Origin: an uncultured Muribaculaceae bacterium
GTDB lineage: Bacteria; Bacteroidota; Bacteroidia; Bacteroidales; Muribaculaceae
Direction of reading: 5' to 3'
Length of the DNA stretch: 8,686 bases
Assembly (NCBI GenBank): GCA_947173755.1
Contig: CAMWGM010000049.1
Location: forward strand, 1-8,686
Shown here in pieces: positions 1 through 6,760 of the stretch. The translations under genes were made by a program, and so were the position numbers. The notes under the pieces are model-generated. The model was not told the origin of the DNA. It did no database searches and was given only the letters and a program-made list of their open reading frames with translations. Numbering within the stretch: the first letter of the stretch is position 1; each line of letters starts with the position of its first letter.

Positions 1-429
1 TGGCAGAGCGGGATTATATATCTCAGTGTCTATCACCGAACATTGCGGATTGACACGCAGGCCGGGAGAGACACCGGACGCCTTGACCTCAGTTCCGTGT
101 CTCTGCCACTGCGCAAGCGAGTTGAAAGTCAGATGGGTGGCATATTTCAGAAACTCAGGAAGAGTCGCGGGCGTATAGACGGGGCAATAGACCTGTGCCT
201 CACCTCCGAGTTCCTCGGCACCCAGACGGAGTTCGTTGAGCGAACTGGCAGTAAAGTCGCGGTTGTATTCGCTTATGATCGGAAATGTTCGCCAAAGGGC
301 GTTGGCCTTGAAAGCCATGATGATTCTCACTCCGGCGCGTCGCTCGACTTCGGTTATGAGTTCGAGATTTCGACGGAGACGCTCTTCATAGACGATATAG
401 CAGGGGGTCGGAAGTTGAGAGGAGGTCAT
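1..429 (-). CDS. nspC: Carboxynorspermidine/carboxyspermidine decarboxylase, N-terminal 143 residues (cut by window edge)
   Basis: Reading the minus strand from the ATG at 429-427 gives an open frame of 143 codons with no stop to the window edge. It begins MTSSQLPTPCYIVYEERLRR and continues with IIMAFKAN (residues 36-43), TASSLNELRLG (about 61-71), QVYCPVYTP and LRVNPQCS...IYNPALP at the end. This order matches NspC: a TPCY-type start, a lysine in an ALK-like strand (here AFK, Lys41) expected to bind pyridoxal phosphate, then an (N)P...YNP segment before the conserved SRLG turn, which would lie beyond the edge. NspC is a fold-type III PLP decarboxylase of the alanine racemase/ornithine decarboxylase superfamily. 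It removes CO2 from carboxynorspermidine or carboxyspermidine, the last step of an alternative polyamine route found in many Bacteroidota, where spermidine is the likely product. The start overlaps the helicase stop by four bases (ATGA), so translation is probably coupled. There is no clear Shine-Dalgarno sequence. Family assignment is by remembered motifs; about 60% of the protein is missing. Confidence 0.88.
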   Translation of the reverse strand, partial: MTSSQLPTPCYIVYEERLRRNLELITEVERRAGVRIIMAFKANALWRTFPIISEYNRDFTASSLNELRLGAEELGGEAQVYCPVYTPATLPEFLKYATHLTFNSLAQWQRHGTEVKASGVSPGLRVNPQCSVIDTEIYNPALP

Positions 430-2750
430 TTCAATATGGCGATTTTTGCGAATTTAAACAGAAGTGTGCGCGACGGGGTACTGTCGTTTTCAAATGCGAC
501 AACCATACGGTCGGTATCGGGGAGATCGAGCACTTCACCTTTGCCGAAGCGGGAGTGAAGGATGATGGTTCCGGGGGAGACTTCCGCTGAGGTATGGAGT
601 GAATAATCGGCTGCTGCATCGATCTTCGGTCGGGAAGTCAGAGGATTTTCGGCAGTCGCGATCCTCGGAGAGCGAATTTCGTTGAGCGACTGAGCCGATC
701 CCTGCATCGAGGGCGCGAATGAGGTGCGGTGTTCGGTGCGACGGTTGACCGAAGGTGTAGCAGGAAAATCGCGTCCGGTCTGAAGGCGAAGGAATTTCGG
801 GTCGATATCTCCGATGAACCGCGAGGGCCTCATCGATTGAGTCAGACCGTTGCGGTAGCGGGTGGCGGCGTAGGTGAGCATGCAGAATTTTCTAGCTCTC
901 GTGATGGCGACATACATCAGACGACGTTCTTCTTCGATGCCTTGCGGCGTGTCGCTTGACATGATCGAGGGGAAAAGATCCTCCTCGACACCGACGATAA
1001 AGACGTTGTCGAACTCGAGACCTTTGGCTGAATGGACGGTCATGAGCGTGACGCGCTGCTGATCGGCAGTATCGTCGGAATCCTGGTCGGTGGCGAGTGA
1101 GACTTCTGCCATGAACGATCCGAGCGAAGTGTCTCCCTCCTCCTGCTCACGCTGTTCGTCGACATGGGCGCGGATACCGCTCATGAGTTCGTTGAGGTTC
1201 TCCTGTTTCGAGATACTCTCGGGAGTGCGGTCGTGAATGAGCACCTCGAGAAGTTTCGAATCGTGGATGATAGCCTGAGCTACCGTAAAGGCATCGGCAC
1301 CTTCACGGTTGAGCAGTGTGGCGCGATCGAGAATACGGGCGAACGCGGAAAGTTTTTTCAATGTAGCCGCCGTCAGCCCGGTGTCAAATTTTTCAGGATC
1401 GGCGATAATGGTTCCCATCGAGACACCGGCCGCCATAGCCGCGGCTGAAAGTTTTCTGACTGTGGTATCACCTATGGAACGTTTGGGTGTGTTGATCACT
1501 CGACGCAGAGCCTCGTCGTCATCGGGGTTAAGGACGAGACGAAAATATGCTATCGCATCTTTCACCTCCTTGCGCTGGTAGAAAGAGAGACCTCCGTAGA
1601 TCCGGTAAGGGATGTTGCGTTTGCGAAGGGCTTCCTCGATTATTCGGCTCTGGGCGTTGGTGCGATAGAGAATGGCGCATTCATTGAGACCTGAGGCTGA
1701 ATCCATGTTGACCTGTACGAGACGGTTCGCCACTACGTAACCTTCCTCAAAATCACTGTAGCAGCGGACTACCTCGACCTTCGGTCCCGGATCGTTGCGC
1801 GAGAAGACCTGTTTTTCCAACTGCTCGCGATTTTTCTCGATGAGCGAGCCGGCGGCTTTGATGATGTTCTGAGTCGAACGGTAGTTCTGCTCAAGTTTGA
1901 AGATTTTCAGTTCCGGCAGCGAGCGGTTGAGATCGAGAATGTTGCGGATATTCGCTCCACGGAACGAGTAGATGCTCTGGGCATCGTCGCCCACGACGCA
2001 GAGACGCTTGTTCTCGGCTGCGAGCATGTTGACGATGAGATGTTGCGCGAAGTTGGTGTCCTGATACTCGTCTACCAGAATATATGTAAAACTTCTGCGC
2101 AGATCGTCGAGCACATCGCGGTTGTCGCGCAGCAGTACATTGGTGTAATAGAGCAGATCGTCGAAATCCATCGCGCCGGCAATGCGGCAACGCTGAGTGT
2201 AGATGGAGTAGATCTCGCCCAGACGCTCGCGATGTGCTTGTCGGTCGATTTTCTGTATCTCGCTGTCGGCCATATAGGCAGCCGGAGAGATGAGAGCGTT
2301 TTTCGCGTTCGAGATGGCCGAGAGTATGGCAGAATCTTTGTAGATTTTGTCGTCGAGTTCAAGATCCTTGATAATAGTCTTGATGAGTGAGCGGGAATCG
2401 GCAGTGTCGTAGATGGTGAACGAACTCTTGAACCCGATCCGGTCGGCATATCTCCGGAGTATTCTTGCGAAGATGGAGTGAAATGTTCCCATCCACAACA
2501 TTCCGGCATCGCGTGCGCCGATGAGGGTCTCTATTCGGTCGCGCATCTCGGCGGCAGCCTTGTTGGTGAATGTGAGAGCCAGGATGTTCCAAGGTTTATA
2601 ACCGAGCCGGAGGAGATGGACAATCTTATATGTAAGTACACGGGTCTTGCCCGATCCGGCACCGGCTATCACCAGTTGCGGACCGTCGCAATAACTGACA
2701 GCATCCCGCTGCTGAGGGTTGAGTTGATCCAGATAGGATGTTTCGCTCAT
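426..2750 (-). CDS. pcrA: UvrD/PcrA-type superfamily 1A DNA helicase
   Basis: A 774-residue ATP-dependent 3'-5' DNA helicase with the full SF1A motif set in order. These are the Q-motif region LNPQQRDAV (10-18), Walker A GAGSGKTRVL (30-39), motif Ia TFTNKAAAEMRDR (60-72), motif II VDEYQDTN (226-233), motif III VVGDDAQSIYSFRGA (252-266), motif IV QNYRSTQ (288-294), VTLMTVHSAKGLEFDNV (567-583) as motif V, and EEERRLMYVAITRAR (606-620) as motif VI. A poorly conserved linker (about 655-722) leads to a C-terminal Tudor-like module, SPGTIILHSRFGKGEV...FKFAKIAIL (725-773). In PcrA/UvrD this module contacts RNA polymerase and links the helicase to transcription-coupled repair. Length and layout are normal for the family, whose members act in nucleotide excision repair, mismatch repair and clearing of proteins from DNA. 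UvrD and PcrA cannot be separated from sequence alone; the symbol is the usual one outside proteobacteria. The start ATG (2750-2748) overlaps the upstream peptidase stop, and the stop overlaps the nspC start, both as ATGA. Confidence 0.95.
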   Translation of the reverse strand: MSETSYLDQLNPQQRDAVSYCDGPQLVIAGAGSGKTRVLTYKIVHLLRLGYKPWNILALTFTNKAAAEMRDRIETLIGARDAGMLWMGTFHSIFARILRRYADRIGFKSSFTIYDTADSRSLIKTIIKDLELDDKIYKDSAILSAISNAKNALISPAAYMADSEIQKIDRQAHRERLGEIYSIYTQRCRIAGAMDFDDLLYYTNVLLRDNRDVLDDLRRSFTYILVDEYQDTNFAQHLIVNMLAAENKRLCVVGDDAQSIYSFRGANIRNILDLNRSLPELKIFKLEQNYRSTQNIIKAAGSLIEKNREQLEKQVFSRNDPGPKVEVVRCYSDFEEGYVVANRLVQVNMDSASGLNECAILYRTNAQSRIIEEALRKRNIPYRIYGGLSFYQRKEVKDAIAYFRLVLNPDDDEALRRVINTPKRSIGDTTVRKLSAAAMAAGVSMGTIIADPEKFDTGLTAATLKKLSAFARILDRATLLNREGADAFTVAQAIIHDSKLLEVLIHDRTPESISKQENLNELMSGIRAHVDEQREQEEGDTSLGSFMAEVSLATDQDSDDTADQQRVTLMTVHSAKGLEFDNVFIVGVEEDLFPSIMSSDTPQGIEEERRLMYVAITRARKFCMLTYAATRYRNGLTQSMRPSRFIGDIDPKFLRLQTGRDFPATPSVNRRTEHRTSFAPSMQGSAQSLNEIRSPRIATAENPLTSRPKIDAAADYSLHTSAEVSPGTIILHSRFGKGEVLDLPDTDRMVVAFENDSTPSRTLLFKFAKIAILK

Positions 2751-4390
2751 TGCTGTTTGGGGAACTGCTTAACTTTCAGATGGTCTCCTGTCTCCTCGGC
2801 AATCGATCTGTAATAACGGTCATCGTAGCCGCCGAAAACCGGCGAAACGCACATTCCTTCAGGAGTGCGTTCGAACTTGCCATCCTTCTCACGTTTGATA
2901 TTACCGTCGAGATATTTCACGAGCAAATAGTCACCGAGGTCCTTGTAATGTTTCACATAGCGGCGTGATGCGAGTTTGGAATGATCGGTGAGAAGGCTGC
3001 GGGCTGCATCGGGATCGAGGCTCAGGACCTCGGTGAGCAGAATGTCAACTTCGTTGCGCAGGGTGTCCTCCTCGGCTACCTGCACGCGGCGGATGTCAGG
3101 AATCATCTGGGAATAGCGGTTGTAGGCCTGATTGGCAACATAGTTGTTCACCCAGAATGCCGCATCCCACGACAGAGTAAGGATGTCGCCGTTGCCAACC
3201 GCGAATTCATGAGGAATTTCGGTGATCGAGCAATACATCGGGACATAGACACAGGTGTTGGCATCGTCGGCTCCGAACCAGAGGATCCCCTTCATGACGT
3301 CAGGGTGTTTTTCATTCATCTGGCTGACGAATGAGAAGCCGGTCTGCTGGGTAGCGATGGCACGTTCGTTGAGGTATTCCTGACCGTCGACTTCGAAAGT
3401 CATTGGGCGCCAGCGGTAAGGCACATGGAAGGGACCGGCGCCTATGTCCTTGGTCATATCCATGGGAGTTCCCTCGAAATGGTCGCGCATCATCCACTGG
3501 AGATCGGAAACGGAGAGGAGTGAGTCAGGCTTCACCCAAAGAGGCATCACCTCACCTTCGCTTTCGAGAATCCAGGGCAGGTATTTGTCCATTCCTTTCT
3601 TGAAACGGTTGAAGTAACTCCAGACACGACCGTCGCAACCTCGGGTGGCAGTCCCGTCGAGTTCACCATAAGCTGATGAGAAACTGAAGTCCTCATCTTT
3701 CCCGTCGAAGTATCCCATCTTTCGGGCGAAAGAGATCACATCGGGGGAATATAGAGTGTTGCCACCGTCACCATCGAGAGGGAATTTGTGGATACGGGGG
3801 AAATTGGCATGTCCGGAAATGCAGTCGTCAGGCACGCGACGGGCAACCCAGACCGCACCTTTTTCTTTGCCACCTTTACCGATAAGTTCCATCACCCATG
3901 CTTCCTCGGGATCGGCAATAGAGAAAGATTCTCCTGACGAGTGATAGCCGTAATCATTTACGAGGTCAGTCATTATCTTAATGGCCTCGCGTGCTGTCTT
4001 CGCACGTTCGAGTGTCACATAGATCAGCGATCCATAGTCCATGATGCCTGTAGTGTCCTCGAGTTCGGCACGGCCGCCCCAGGTGCTCTCGGCAATAGTA
4101 AGGCCATGTTCGTTCATATTGCCGATAGTGGTGTAAGTGCGCTCGACCTGAGGGATGTAGCCCAGATGACGGCCGGTGTCCCACTCGGAGATCTCGCGCA
4201 TCTCTCCCTTGGCATGTTCTTTGCCTTCGTGGTGGTAGAGTTCGCCGTAAAGAGTATGCGAGTCGGCGGCATAACTGACGAGCACCGAGCCGTCTTTTGT
4301 GGCGCCTTTACCTGCTATGAGAGAAGTGCATGCCCATCCGACTGAAATGCCGAGCATGACCAGCACTGCTGAAAGTAACTGTTTTTTCAT
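2747..4390 (-). CDS. Secreted family C69 dipeptidase (PepD-like Ntn hydrolase)
   Basis: A 547-residue protein with a classic signal peptide: MKK, a hydrophobic core (residues 4-17), then G-W-A before Cys21. The segment CTSLIAGKGATKDGS (21-35) is the family C69 signature, and Cys21 is expected to be the N-terminal nucleophile. Other family landmarks are NEHGLTIAESTW (93-104), YVTLERAKTAREAI (124-137), the EEAWVMELIGKG stretch (162-173) and WVARRVPDDCISGHANFPRI (181-200). Known members are cysteine dipeptidases of broad specificity, and secreted versions are common in gut Bacteroidota, where they may trim peptides in the periplasm for uptake. Cleavage by signal peptidase I after Ala20 (small residues at -3 and -1) would directly expose Cys21. 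The site is a poor lipobox, so a lipoprotein is less likely. It is the first gene of an apparent operon with pcrA and nspC and is preceded by a strong promoter match and a leader of about 90 nt. The true substrate is unknown. Confidence 0.92.
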   Translation of the reverse strand: MKKQLLSAVLVMLGISVGWACTSLIAGKGATKDGSVLVSYAADSHTLYGELYHHEGKEHAKGEMREISEWDTGRHLGYIPQVERTYTTIGNMNEHGLTIAESTWGGRAELEDTTGIMDYGSLIYVTLERAKTAREAIKIMTDLVNDYGYHSSGESFSIADPEEAWVMELIGKGGKEKGAVWVARRVPDDCISGHANFPRIHKFPLDGDGGNTLYSPDVISFARKMGYFDGKDEDFSFSSAYGELDGTATRGCDGRVWSYFNRFKKGMDKYLPWILESEGEVMPLWVKPDSLLSVSDLQWMMRDHFEGTPMDMTKDIGAGPFHVPYRWRPMTFEVDGQEYLNERAIATQQTGFSFVSQMNEKHPDVMKGILWFGADDANTCVYVPMYCSITEIPHEFAVGNGDILTLSWDAAFWVNNYVANQAYNRYSQMIPDIRRVQVAEEDTLRNEVDILLTEVLSLDPDAARSLLTDHSKLASRRYVKHYKDLGDYLLVKYLDGNIKREKDGKFERTPEGMCVSPVFGGYDDRYYRSIAEETGDHLKVKQFPKQQ

Positions 4391-4483
4391 TTTTGAACGG
4401 TTAAAAAGATGTTTGTCTCTGTGAGGATGTGATCAAGTTTCCTGATCCCTGAATTTTTCCTGACCGAAACGAGCGTTTGCTTT
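4391..4483 (-). promoter_or_regulatory. 5' leader of the C69 peptidase operon, with short repeats
   Basis: This untranslated stretch lies between the predicted transcription start and the peptidase ATG. On the plus strand it carries three copies of CCTGA (4441-4445, 4448-4452, 4459-4463) and a short inverted repeat GATCA / TGATC (4431-4435 and 4443-4447) around a 7-base loop. The stem is only 5 bp and the copies are unevenly spaced, so this could be a weak operator, a small RNA structure or chance. No riboswitch family is recognised. The segment next to the start codon is A/T-rich and has no Shine-Dalgarno sequence. Confidence 0.3.
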
Positions 4484-4489
4484 GACCTA

Positions 4490-4520
4490 CAAAATTACAA
4501 ATAAATCCTGTTTTTTCAAA
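4490..4520 (-). promoter_or_regulatory. Bacteroidota-type sigma promoter for the C69 peptidase-pcrA-nspC operon
   Basis: On the minus strand a TTTG -33 element (4520-4517) is followed after exactly 19 bases by TAATTTTG (4497-4490), a full match to the Bacteroidota -7 consensus TAnnTTTG. Transcription would start near 4483 and give a leader of about 90 nt before the peptidase ATG at 4390. The spacer is A/T-rich. Seen by pattern matching only; no start-site data. Confidence 0.75.
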
Positions 4521-4613
4521 ATCGAGGTCCGGCGATGAAGGCGACAGGAGGTTTTATGGTTGATTTGAAAAGGCAATCGGTGGAACTTTCATGGATTTTC
4601 GGCTTATTTTGAC

Positions 4614-4621
4614 TAACTTTG
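4614..4621 (+). promoter_or_regulatory. Probable -7 element for the DUF2461-MBOAT-SGNH unit
   Basis: TAACTTTG matches the Bacteroidota -7 consensus TAnnTTTG and would place the transcript start near 4628, about 16 nt before the ATG at 4644. No good TTTG is found at the usual 19-21 base spacing upstream; the nearest candidate is TTTC at 4587-4590, 23 bases away. The promoter may be weak or need an activator. The leader (ATAAAAAGAATAAAACT) is A-rich, as is common for Bacteroidota start regions without Shine-Dalgarno sites. Confidence 0.55.
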
Positions 4622-4643
4622 TGTCCATAAAAAGAATAAAACT

Positions 4644-5312
4644 ATGAAAGAGATACTTGACTTTATCAAAGATCTGGGCCAAAACAATAACCGCGAGTGG
4701 TTTAACGAACATAAGGAGAGATATCTGGAAATAAAAAAGCAGGTTGAGATTCTGACTGACAGACTTCTTGAGGAAGTGATGAAGTTTGATCCGTCGGCTT
4801 CCAATCTTACCGCTCAGGATTGTCTTTACCGCATCTATCGCGATACACGTTTCTCGGCCGACAAGACTCCGTTCAAGGATCACATAGGTATCTATATATG
4901 CCCTCCGTTCGGGAAACGGGGTCCTAACCGTGCGGGTTATTATCTTCATCTTCAGCCCGAGAACTGTCTTGTGGCCGGCGGTGTGTGGTGTCCCGAGGCA
5001 CCTTCGCTTCGTCGCATCCGCACGGATATCTATGAGAATGTGGAAGAGTATCTCGATATCATCAATGCCCCTGAGTTCAGAAAGTTTTATCCGACAGTCG
5101 GTGAGGATCTCCTTAAAACGGCTCCCAAAGGTTTTCCGAAAGACTGGGAACATGTGGAGTTGCTCAGGCCTAAGAATTTTGTGGTAGAAACTCCCCTGAC
5201 TGATAAAGAAATATGCGGCAGGCAGATGCTGCGGATGGTGGTGGAGCGCATGAAGGTGCTTAAGCCGTTCAATGACTTCCTGAATTATGCAATTACGCCA
5301 CCCGAAGATTGA
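4644..5312 (+). CDS. DUF2461 family protein
   Basis: A 222-residue soluble protein without signal peptide or membrane segment. It matches the DUF2461 (TIGR02453-type) family as I remember it: an N-terminal helix with NNNREWFNEHKERY (14-27), then the conserved core RIYRDTRFSADKTPFKDHIG (63-82), GYYLHLQPENCLVAGGVW (98-115) and PEAPSLRRIRTDI (117-129). The length is normal for the family. No biochemical role is established to my knowledge, so none is assigned. The start at 4644 follows a -7 promoter match and an A-rich leader, which supports this ATG. It is the first gene of a tight unit with the MBOAT and SGNH genes, 12 bases upstream of the MBOAT start. That may reflect only shared transcription, since DUF2461 proteins are widespread and often sit beside unrelated genes. 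Confidence 0.9.
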   Translation: MKEILDFIKDLGQNNNREWFNEHKERYLEIKKQVEILTDRLLEEVMKFDPSASNLTAQDCLYRIYRDTRFSADKTPFKDHIGIYICPPFGKRGPNRAGYYLHLQPENCLVAGGVWCPEAPSLRRIRTDIYENVEEYLDIINAPEFRKFYPTVGEDLLKTAPKGFPKDWEHVELLRPKNFVVETPLTDKEICGRQMLRMVVERMKVLKPFNDFLNYAITPPED

Positions 5313-5324
5313 CCCTTCTCCCCG

Positions 5325-6758
5325 ATGACGTTCAACTCGTTTGAGTTTCTGCTTTTTCTCCCGACAGTCTTCCTGATATTCTGGGCACTGAAGGGAAGAA
5401 CCGCGCGAAACCTGTTTATCATCCTGTCATCCTATCTGTTCTACGGATGGTGGGACTGCCGATTTCTGCTCCTGATAGCATTTACGACTGCATGCAGTTA
5501 TGCTTCTGGACTGATGCTCGCGCATACTGAAGTCAGGTGGAAGCGCCTGGCGGTAGTGTGGGGAAACGTGGTGATTAATCTGTCAGTTCTGGGGATTTTC
5601 AAGTATTACAACTTTTTTGTGGGGGCGTTGCAGACGATGCTTGCGCCGATGGGGTTCTCCCTTGACACCGTGACGCTAACACTCATACTGCCCGTAGGAA
5701 TATCATTTTACACTTTTCAGGCTCTAAGTTACACTATCGATGTCTATAGAGGGAAGATCTCGGCTACTCGTGATGCCATAGCCTTCTTCGCCTTCATCAG
5801 TTTCTTTCCTCAGCTTGTGGCCGGTCCTATTGAGAGGGCCACAAATCTGCTGCCTCAGTTTCTCTCGTCGCGGCGGTTTGATTATGCCGGAGCAGTCGCG
5901 GGTATGCGTCTGATTCTATGGGGATTATTCAAGAAGGCTGTGGTGGCCGACAATTGTGCAGGCACGGTCGACTATATCTTCAGTCACTGGGAAACGGCGG
6001 GGGCGTTGTCGCTCTGGTATGGGGCTCTCTGTTTCTCCATCCAGATATATTGCGATTTTTCGGGGTATTCAGACATGGCGATCGGAACGGCAAGATTGTT
6101 CGGATATGAGTTGATGCGGAACTTCCGGCTGCCATATTTCTCACGCGATATTGCCGAATTCTGGCGGAGATGGCATATCTCGCTGACCACTTGGTTCCGG
6201 GACTATGTTTACATTCCACTCGGTGGCAGCAGGACCGGAAAAGGAAAAGTAGCACGTAACACGATGATCGTCTTTCTGACGAGTGGTCTATGGCACGGAG
6301 CGAATTTTACTTATGTCGCATGGGGTCTTTATCATTCGATGCTTTTTCTTCCGATGATTCTTACCGGACGAAACCGCAGACATACGGGTGAGCCGGGAAG
6401 ACTTAAAGGCATTCCCGCCATGCGGGAGTCGGCAATGATGGGATTGACTTTTCTGCTCGTAATGATCGGATGGGTAATTTTCCGTGCCGATAACATCTCT
6501 CATGCATTCCATTACATAGGCGGGATGTTTACGGAGTTCGGAGATATGCATATCATCGGGAGTAAGGCACCGTTAATATGGATCGCTCTTCTCGGAGTTA
6601 TCGAATGGACATGCAGATTCCGGGTTTGTCCTCTTGATTTTGAAGGGAGAGGAGTTTTCAGATTCAGGACTATGCGTTGGGGTGTATATTTCCTGATGTT
6701 CATGACCGTGATACTTTTCGGTGGAGCATCAAAGACTTTTATATATTTCCAGTTCTGA
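5325..6758 (+). CDS. MBOAT family O-acyltransferase (AlgI/DltB-like)
   Basis: A 477-residue polytopic membrane protein with roughly ten or more hydrophobic segments (for example about 5-22, 45-65, 76-97, 115-135, 150-168, 226-242, 312-334, 369-388, 415-430 and 452-468). The N-terminus MTFNSFEFLLFLP is typical of bacterial MBOAT proteins. Diagnostic stretches are LPVGISFYTFQALSYTIDVY (122-141), FFPQLVAGPIER (160-171), CDFSGYSDMAIGTARLFG (243-260), FWRRWHISLTTWFRDYVYIP (279-298), LGGSR (299-303) and TSGLWHGANFTYVAWG (319-334). His324 in WHGAN is the expected catalytic histidine and His284 is the second conserved one. Relatives (AlgI, PatA, DltB) move acyl groups from a cytoplasmic donor through the membrane to a periplasmic or exported polymer. 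The gene directly downstream, two bases away, encodes an SGNH-like partner, as in AlgI/AlgJ and DltB/DltD pairs. Neither the acyl group (acetyl most likely) nor the acceptor can be read from the sequence. Confidence 0.94.
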   Translation: MTFNSFEFLLFLPTVFLIFWALKGRTARNLFIILSSYLFYGWWDCRFLLLIAFTTACSYASGLMLAHTEVRWKRLAVVWGNVVINLSVLGIFKYYNFFVGALQTMLAPMGFSLDTVTLTLILPVGISFYTFQALSYTIDVYRGKISATRDAIAFFAFISFFPQLVAGPIERATNLLPQFLSSRRFDYAGAVAGMRLILWGLFKKAVVADNCAGTVDYIFSHWETAGALSLWYGALCFSIQIYCDFSGYSDMAIGTARLFGYELMRNFRLPYFSRDIAEFWRRWHISLTTWFRDYVYIPLGGSRTGKGKVARNTMIVFLTSGLWHGANFTYVAWGLYHSMLFLPMILTGRNRRHTGEPGRLKGIPAMRESAMMGLTFLLVMIGWVIFRADNISHAFHYIGGMFTEFGDMHIIGSKAPLIWIALLGVIEWTCRFRVCPLDFEGRGVFRFRTMRWGVYFLMFMTVILFGGASKTFIYFQF

Positions 6759-6760
6759 TT

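Noticed and set aside
1..20. Adapter at the left edge as well
   Set aside because: The bases translate on the minus strand into a good NspC segment (IYNPALP) and do not resemble adapter.
43..558. Open frame of 171 codons on the plus strand
   Set aside because: It lies antisense to nspC and the helicase 3' end, both with clear family motifs; its own translation shows no recognisable domain.
4554..5153. Minus-strand frame of 199 codons opposite DUF2461
   Set aside because: It is the antisense shadow of a well-supported family gene and crosses that gene's promoter; no domain seen.
6677..6760. Upstream ATG extending the SGNH-like protein by 28 residues
   Set aside because: It lies inside the MBOAT gene and adds a charged stretch ahead of the signal anchor; the ATG at 6761 fits spacing and anchor position.
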